Part shown: positions 4,585 through 6,456 of the stretch, in pieces
Numbering within the stretch: the stretch's first letter is position 1
Layout: each line of letters opens with the position of its first letter
NCBI GenBank assembly: GCA_001790455.1
Contig: MGCP01000021.1
Location: 1 to 6,456 of the forward strand
DNA from: Candidatus Saccharibacteria bacterium RIFCSPHIGHO2_02_FULL_47_12
GTDB taxonomy: Bacteria; Patescibacteriota; Saccharimonadia; Saccharimonadales; JANWIN01
Direction: 5' to 3'
Length of the DNA: 6,456 nt
Made by a program: the position numbers and the translations under genes
The notes under the pieces: generated by a model
Told to the model about the DNA's origin: nothing
The model's database searches: none
The model's input: the letters and a program-made list of their open reading frames with translations, nothing else

Positions 4585-5925
4585 ATGGATAAACAAAAAA
4601 ACTTTCCAAAAAACTTTTTGTGGGGAGCCAGCACGGCGGCACATCAGGTAGAGGGCGGCAACTACAATAACTGGACCGTGTGGGAACTAGAAAACGCCCA
4701 TGAACTAGCCAAAACCGCAAAGCACAAGCTAGGGCAGCTCCCGGTTTGGGAAGATATAAAAGACCAGGCCCAAGATCCAGACAATTACGTATCTGGCAAA
4801 GCAGTAGAGCACTACCTGAGATTTAAAGAAGACTTTGACCTGCTGAAGTCACTAAACCTAAACGCCTTTAGGTTTAGTATAGAATGGTCACGCATAGAGC
4901 CGCGGGAGGGAGATTGGGACCCAGAAGCTTTGCGGCATTACCACGAATGTATAGACGAGTTAAAAAAACGAGGCATAGAGCCACTCCTGAACATCTGGCA
5001 TCTAACGCTCCCGGTGTGGTTTGCCGACAAAGGAGGGTTTGAAAAAACCAAAAACTTAAAACACTGGCAACGATTTGTAAATAAAATAGCAGATGAATAC
5101 GGCAGCGAGATTAACCACGTGATTACTATTAACGAGCCGAATGTGTATATGACCTATAGTTATATGGTAGGTGAGTTTCCACCCCAAAAGACCTCTTTGG
5201 TATCTAGCATTAGAGTTTACCTAAATCTTATTCGGGCACACAAGCTGGCGTACAAAATATTAAAAGTAGCAAACCCTAAGTTGCAAATTGGTTTGGCCCC
5301 TCAGCTAGCAAACATTCAGGCGAAAAGGCCCCATAACTTCTTTGATGAAGTGGCAACTAAGACCGTACGATACCTGTGGAACTGGTTCTTTTTGCGGCGG
5401 GTTCGCAAACAAATGGACTTTGTGGGAATTAATTATTACTTTACAGACTATTACAAGGGGTTTGTGTGGGGTAAGGGCAACCAAATAGTGCGTGACGACC
5501 AAGAGAGATACTTAAAAATTTTGCCCGGTATGAAAAGATTCAATGCCTCGGTGCCACTGAGCGATCTGGGTGTATATATGGAGCCGGAGGGTTTGTACCC
5601 AATTTTGCTCAGAGTGTGGGCTCGCTACCAGAAGCCAATTATAATCACCGAAAACGGAGTGGCAGATGCACGTGACCAATACCGCCAGTGGTGGCTAGAA
5701 CAGAGCATAATAGCCATGGAGCGAGCACTAAGCGAGGGGGTAGATGTGCGCGGATACTTCCACTGGAGCCTGCTGGATAACTTTGAGTGGGCGTATGGGT
5801 GGTGGCCAAAGTTTGGTCTGGTAGAGGTAGACAGGGCAAATGGCATGAAACGTACAATTCGCCCAAGCGCACTGTGGTTTGCCGGCAAGATCAAGAAGCT
5901 AAAAGACATCGACCAAGCCAGATAG
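4585..5925 (+). CDS. Glycoside hydrolase family 1 beta-glycosidase
   Basis: A 446-residue single-domain GH1 enzyme of normal length, a (beta/alpha)8 barrel that cleaves beta-glycosides with retention of configuration. Visible in order are the N-terminal FLWGASTAAHQVEGG (11-25, Gln21 binds the glycone), NLNAFRFSIEWSRI (91-104), His139 in IWHLTLP, the acid/base Glu184 in TINEPN, the NYY region (283-285), the nucleophile Glu356 in IITENG, and LLDNFEWAYGW (396-406). Glu401-Trp402 is the pattern of enzymes acting on unphosphorylated sugars; 6-phospho-beta-glycosidases usually carry a Ser/Lys/Tyr set in that loop. A beta-glucosidase or broad beta-glycosidase is the best call, with the exact sugar unknown. 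There is no signal peptide, so it would act on short oligosaccharides inside the cell. No sugar transporter or regulator lies beside it. It stands alone, with a -10 at its ATG and the next promoter starting right after its stop. Confidence 0.95.
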   Translation: MDKQKNFPKNFLWGASTAAHQVEGGNYNNWTVWELENAHELAKTAKHKLGQLPVWEDIKDQAQDPDNYVSGKAVEHYLRFKEDFDLLKSLNLNAFRFSIEWSRIEPREGDWDPEALRHYHECIDELKKRGIEPLLNIWHLTLPVWFADKGGFEKTKNLKHWQRFVNKIADEYGSEINHVITINEPNVYMTYSYMVGEFPPQKTSLVSSIRVYLNLIRAHKLAYKILKVANPKLQIGLAPQLANIQAKRPHNFFDEVATKTVRYLWNWFFLRRVRKQMDFVGINYYFTDYYKGFVWGKGNQIVRDDQERYLKILPGMKRFNASVPLSDLGVYMEPEGLYPILLRVWARYQKPIIITENGVADARDQYRQWWLEQSIIAMERALSEGVDVRGYFHWSLLDNFEWAYGWWPKFGLVEVDRANGMKRTIRPSALWFAGKIKKLKDIDQAR

Positions 5926-5960
5926 TTGACAAAGCATAAACATTTTGCTATAATAGCGGC
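5926..5960 (+). promoter_or_regulatory. Consensus sigma-70 promoter, leaderless, for the LysM-like gene
   Basis: TTGACA (5926-5931) starts on the base after the GH1 stop. A 17-base spacer ends in TGC (extended -10), followed by TATAAT (5949-5954). Both hexamers are perfect. Only AGCGGC separates the -10 from the ATG at 5961, which puts the A of the start codon at the expected +1. This is the best promoter in the window and the clearest case for leaderless transcription. Confidence 0.85.
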
Positions 5961-6326
5961 ATGAGTAATAGAAATAAACTCACATTTAAAGAAAAAGTTC
6001 TGGCTGCTAGCTTAGCAACTGCTATTGGTGTTGGTGCTATTGCACTTGGTGATGGGGAAAAATCCAAAGCCTCTGCACAAGATAAAGATGCGATTGAAGC
6101 TGTGCAGGATGGCGTTAAAAACCTACCAGAAGACGAGCATGTGCTGAATGTAGTTGTACAACCCGGCGATGGCCCCTGGACAGTAGTTTCACGAGTTGCA
6201 AACGTAGTAGGGTTTGAAGGTGATATTCTACCAGAGGTAGAAAGGGTAGCAAAAGAACCACAAGTTACAGATGCAGAAGGGCTGATTCCTGGCGAAGTGC
6301 TACAAGTAGACCTAAACAATCTTTAG
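5961..6326 (+). CDS. Small exported protein with a LysM-like domain
   Basis: A 121-residue protein. The N-terminus is basic (RNKLTFKEK), then hydrophobic from about 13 to 29 (VLAASLATAIGVGAIAL). A possible signal-peptidase site ASA-Q follows at 38-40; the polar DGEKSK between core and site makes an uncleaved anchor equally likely. Residues 63-117 resemble one LysM-type module: a VVVQPGDGPWTVVSRVA opening and a closing IPGEVLQVDL, close to the usual x-V-x-GD-xL...I-PGxxLxV pattern, with a PEVERVAKE helix between. LysM modules bind peptidoglycan or chitin glycans, so a cell-wall or cell-surface role is likely, but the match is by eye. The linker (40-60) is acidic. No catalytic domain is attached, so it would be a binding protein or a partner for one. 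It is transcribed as a single gene between a consensus promoter and an intrinsic terminator, which suggests strong expression. Confidence 0.7.
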   Translation: MSNRNKLTFKEKVLAASLATAIGVGAIALGDGEKSKASAQDKDAIEAVQDGVKNLPEDEHVLNVVVQPGDGPWTVVSRVANVVGFEGDILPEVERVAKEPQVTDAEGLIPGEVLQVDLNNL

Positions 6327-6363
6327 GTAGCCCTTAGGGCCGTAGTGTTTAAAAAGAGAGTGC

Positions 6364-6389
6364 AACCACCACATATTGTGGTGGTTTTT
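6364..6389 (+). terminator. Intrinsic terminator after the LysM-like gene
   Basis: AACCACCACA (6364-6373) pairs perfectly with TGTGGTGGTT (6377-6386) around a 3-base loop. The 3' arm runs into TTTTT (6385-6389), with a second T run just after. It lies 38 bases past the stop codon at 6326. It is the only convincing terminator in the window. Confidence 0.9.
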
Positions 6390-6456
6390 GATTTTTGTCA
6401 AAACTGTGGATAAGTTAGTGTCTTTTCTCTTAAATAACACTAAAAAGTGCTTGCTT
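6390..6456. other. Non-coding end of window with a perfect DnaA-box 9-mer
   Basis: TGTGGATAA at 6405-6413 is the reverse complement of the consensus DnaA box TTATCCACA. A 7-base inverted repeat, TTAGTGT (6415-6421) with ACACTAA (6437-6443), follows around an AT-rich 15-base centre. I see no gene start. A chance box is possible, since a given 9-mer on either strand is expected about once in 20 windows this size. Confidence 0.4.

Noticed and set aside
5948..6319. Minus-strand frame opposite the LysM-like gene
   Set aside because: Ser/Thr/Pro-rich composition typical of an antisense shadow. The plus frame has a perfect promoter at its ATG and a terminator at its end.
6311..6340. Small hairpins CCTAAA/TTTAGG across the LysM-gene stop and GCCC-TTA-GGGC just after it
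   Set aside because: Short arms and no following T run. The real terminator is the 10-base-pair stem at 6364-6386.
6396..6401. TTGACA on the minus strand, possible promoter pointing back into the terminator
   Set aside because: The hexamer 17 bases downstream reads CAATAT, a poor -10, and no minus-strand gene follows.
1..6456. tRNA, rRNA, riboswitch, insertion sequence or prophage features
   Set aside because: Genes fill nearly all of the window. The non-coding gaps are too short, apart from about 130 bases at the right end, and no transposase, integrase or tRNA-like sequence was seen.

Overview
The window looks like a compact bacterial chromosome segment, most likely from a Candidate Phyla Radiation (Patescibacteria) lineage, with Saccharibacteria my first guess. 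That placement is inference: there is no rRNA or other taxonomic marker here. It rests on intergenic gaps of about 20 bases, a near absence of Shine-Dalgarno sites, small single-domain proteins, and frequent CTA (Leu) and ATA (Ile) codons in the right half. TAA, TAG and TGA all serve as stops, so UGA is not recoded as in Gracilibacteria or Absconditabacteria.

Layout. Positions 1-900 hold the 3' part of an alpha/beta hydrolase. It is followed by peptide deformylase (921-1460) and a C39-like papain-fold cysteine peptidase homologue (1482-2114). Next comes a block of different character. It contains a minus-strand NUDIX hydrolase (2133-2588) divergent from an AbrB-type antitoxin plus Doc/Fic toxin operon (2655-2879, 2876-3265). 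After it come a DUF167/YggU protein (3284-3514), a NYN-domain putative nuclease (3534-4097), a VOC/glyoxalase-fold protein (4164-4547), a GH1 beta-glycosidase (4585-5925) and a small exported protein with a LysM-like domain (5961-6326). That last gene is closed by a strong intrinsic terminator (6364-6389). The final bases are non-coding and carry a perfect DnaA-box 9-mer.

The most interesting signal is between the genes. One 21-base string, TGCTATCATTGAACCAAG plus the ATG start codon, occurs three times without a mismatch (903, 1464, 3266). A diverged fourth copy precedes the NYN gene (3516). An orphan copy with no start codon lies at 2115-2132, and a decayed copy lies upstream of the VOC gene (4108-4122). 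Each working copy fills nearly the whole gap between one stop codon and the next ATG. It reads as an extended -10 promoter placed so that RNA would begin about 3 bases before the ATG, i.e. a nearly leaderless mRNA. The other promoters (NUDIX, toxin-antitoxin, GH1, LysM) differ in sequence but keep the same geometry, with the ATG 6-8 bases after the -10 hexamer. Only the VOC gene has a clear Shine-Dalgarno leader, and the Doc toxin is translationally coupled.

The genes do not form one pathway. They look like a string of housekeeping and accessory genes, mostly with their own promoters, into which a NUDIX/toxin-antitoxin block may have been inserted. All start-site and promoter statements are sequence inferences without transcript data.
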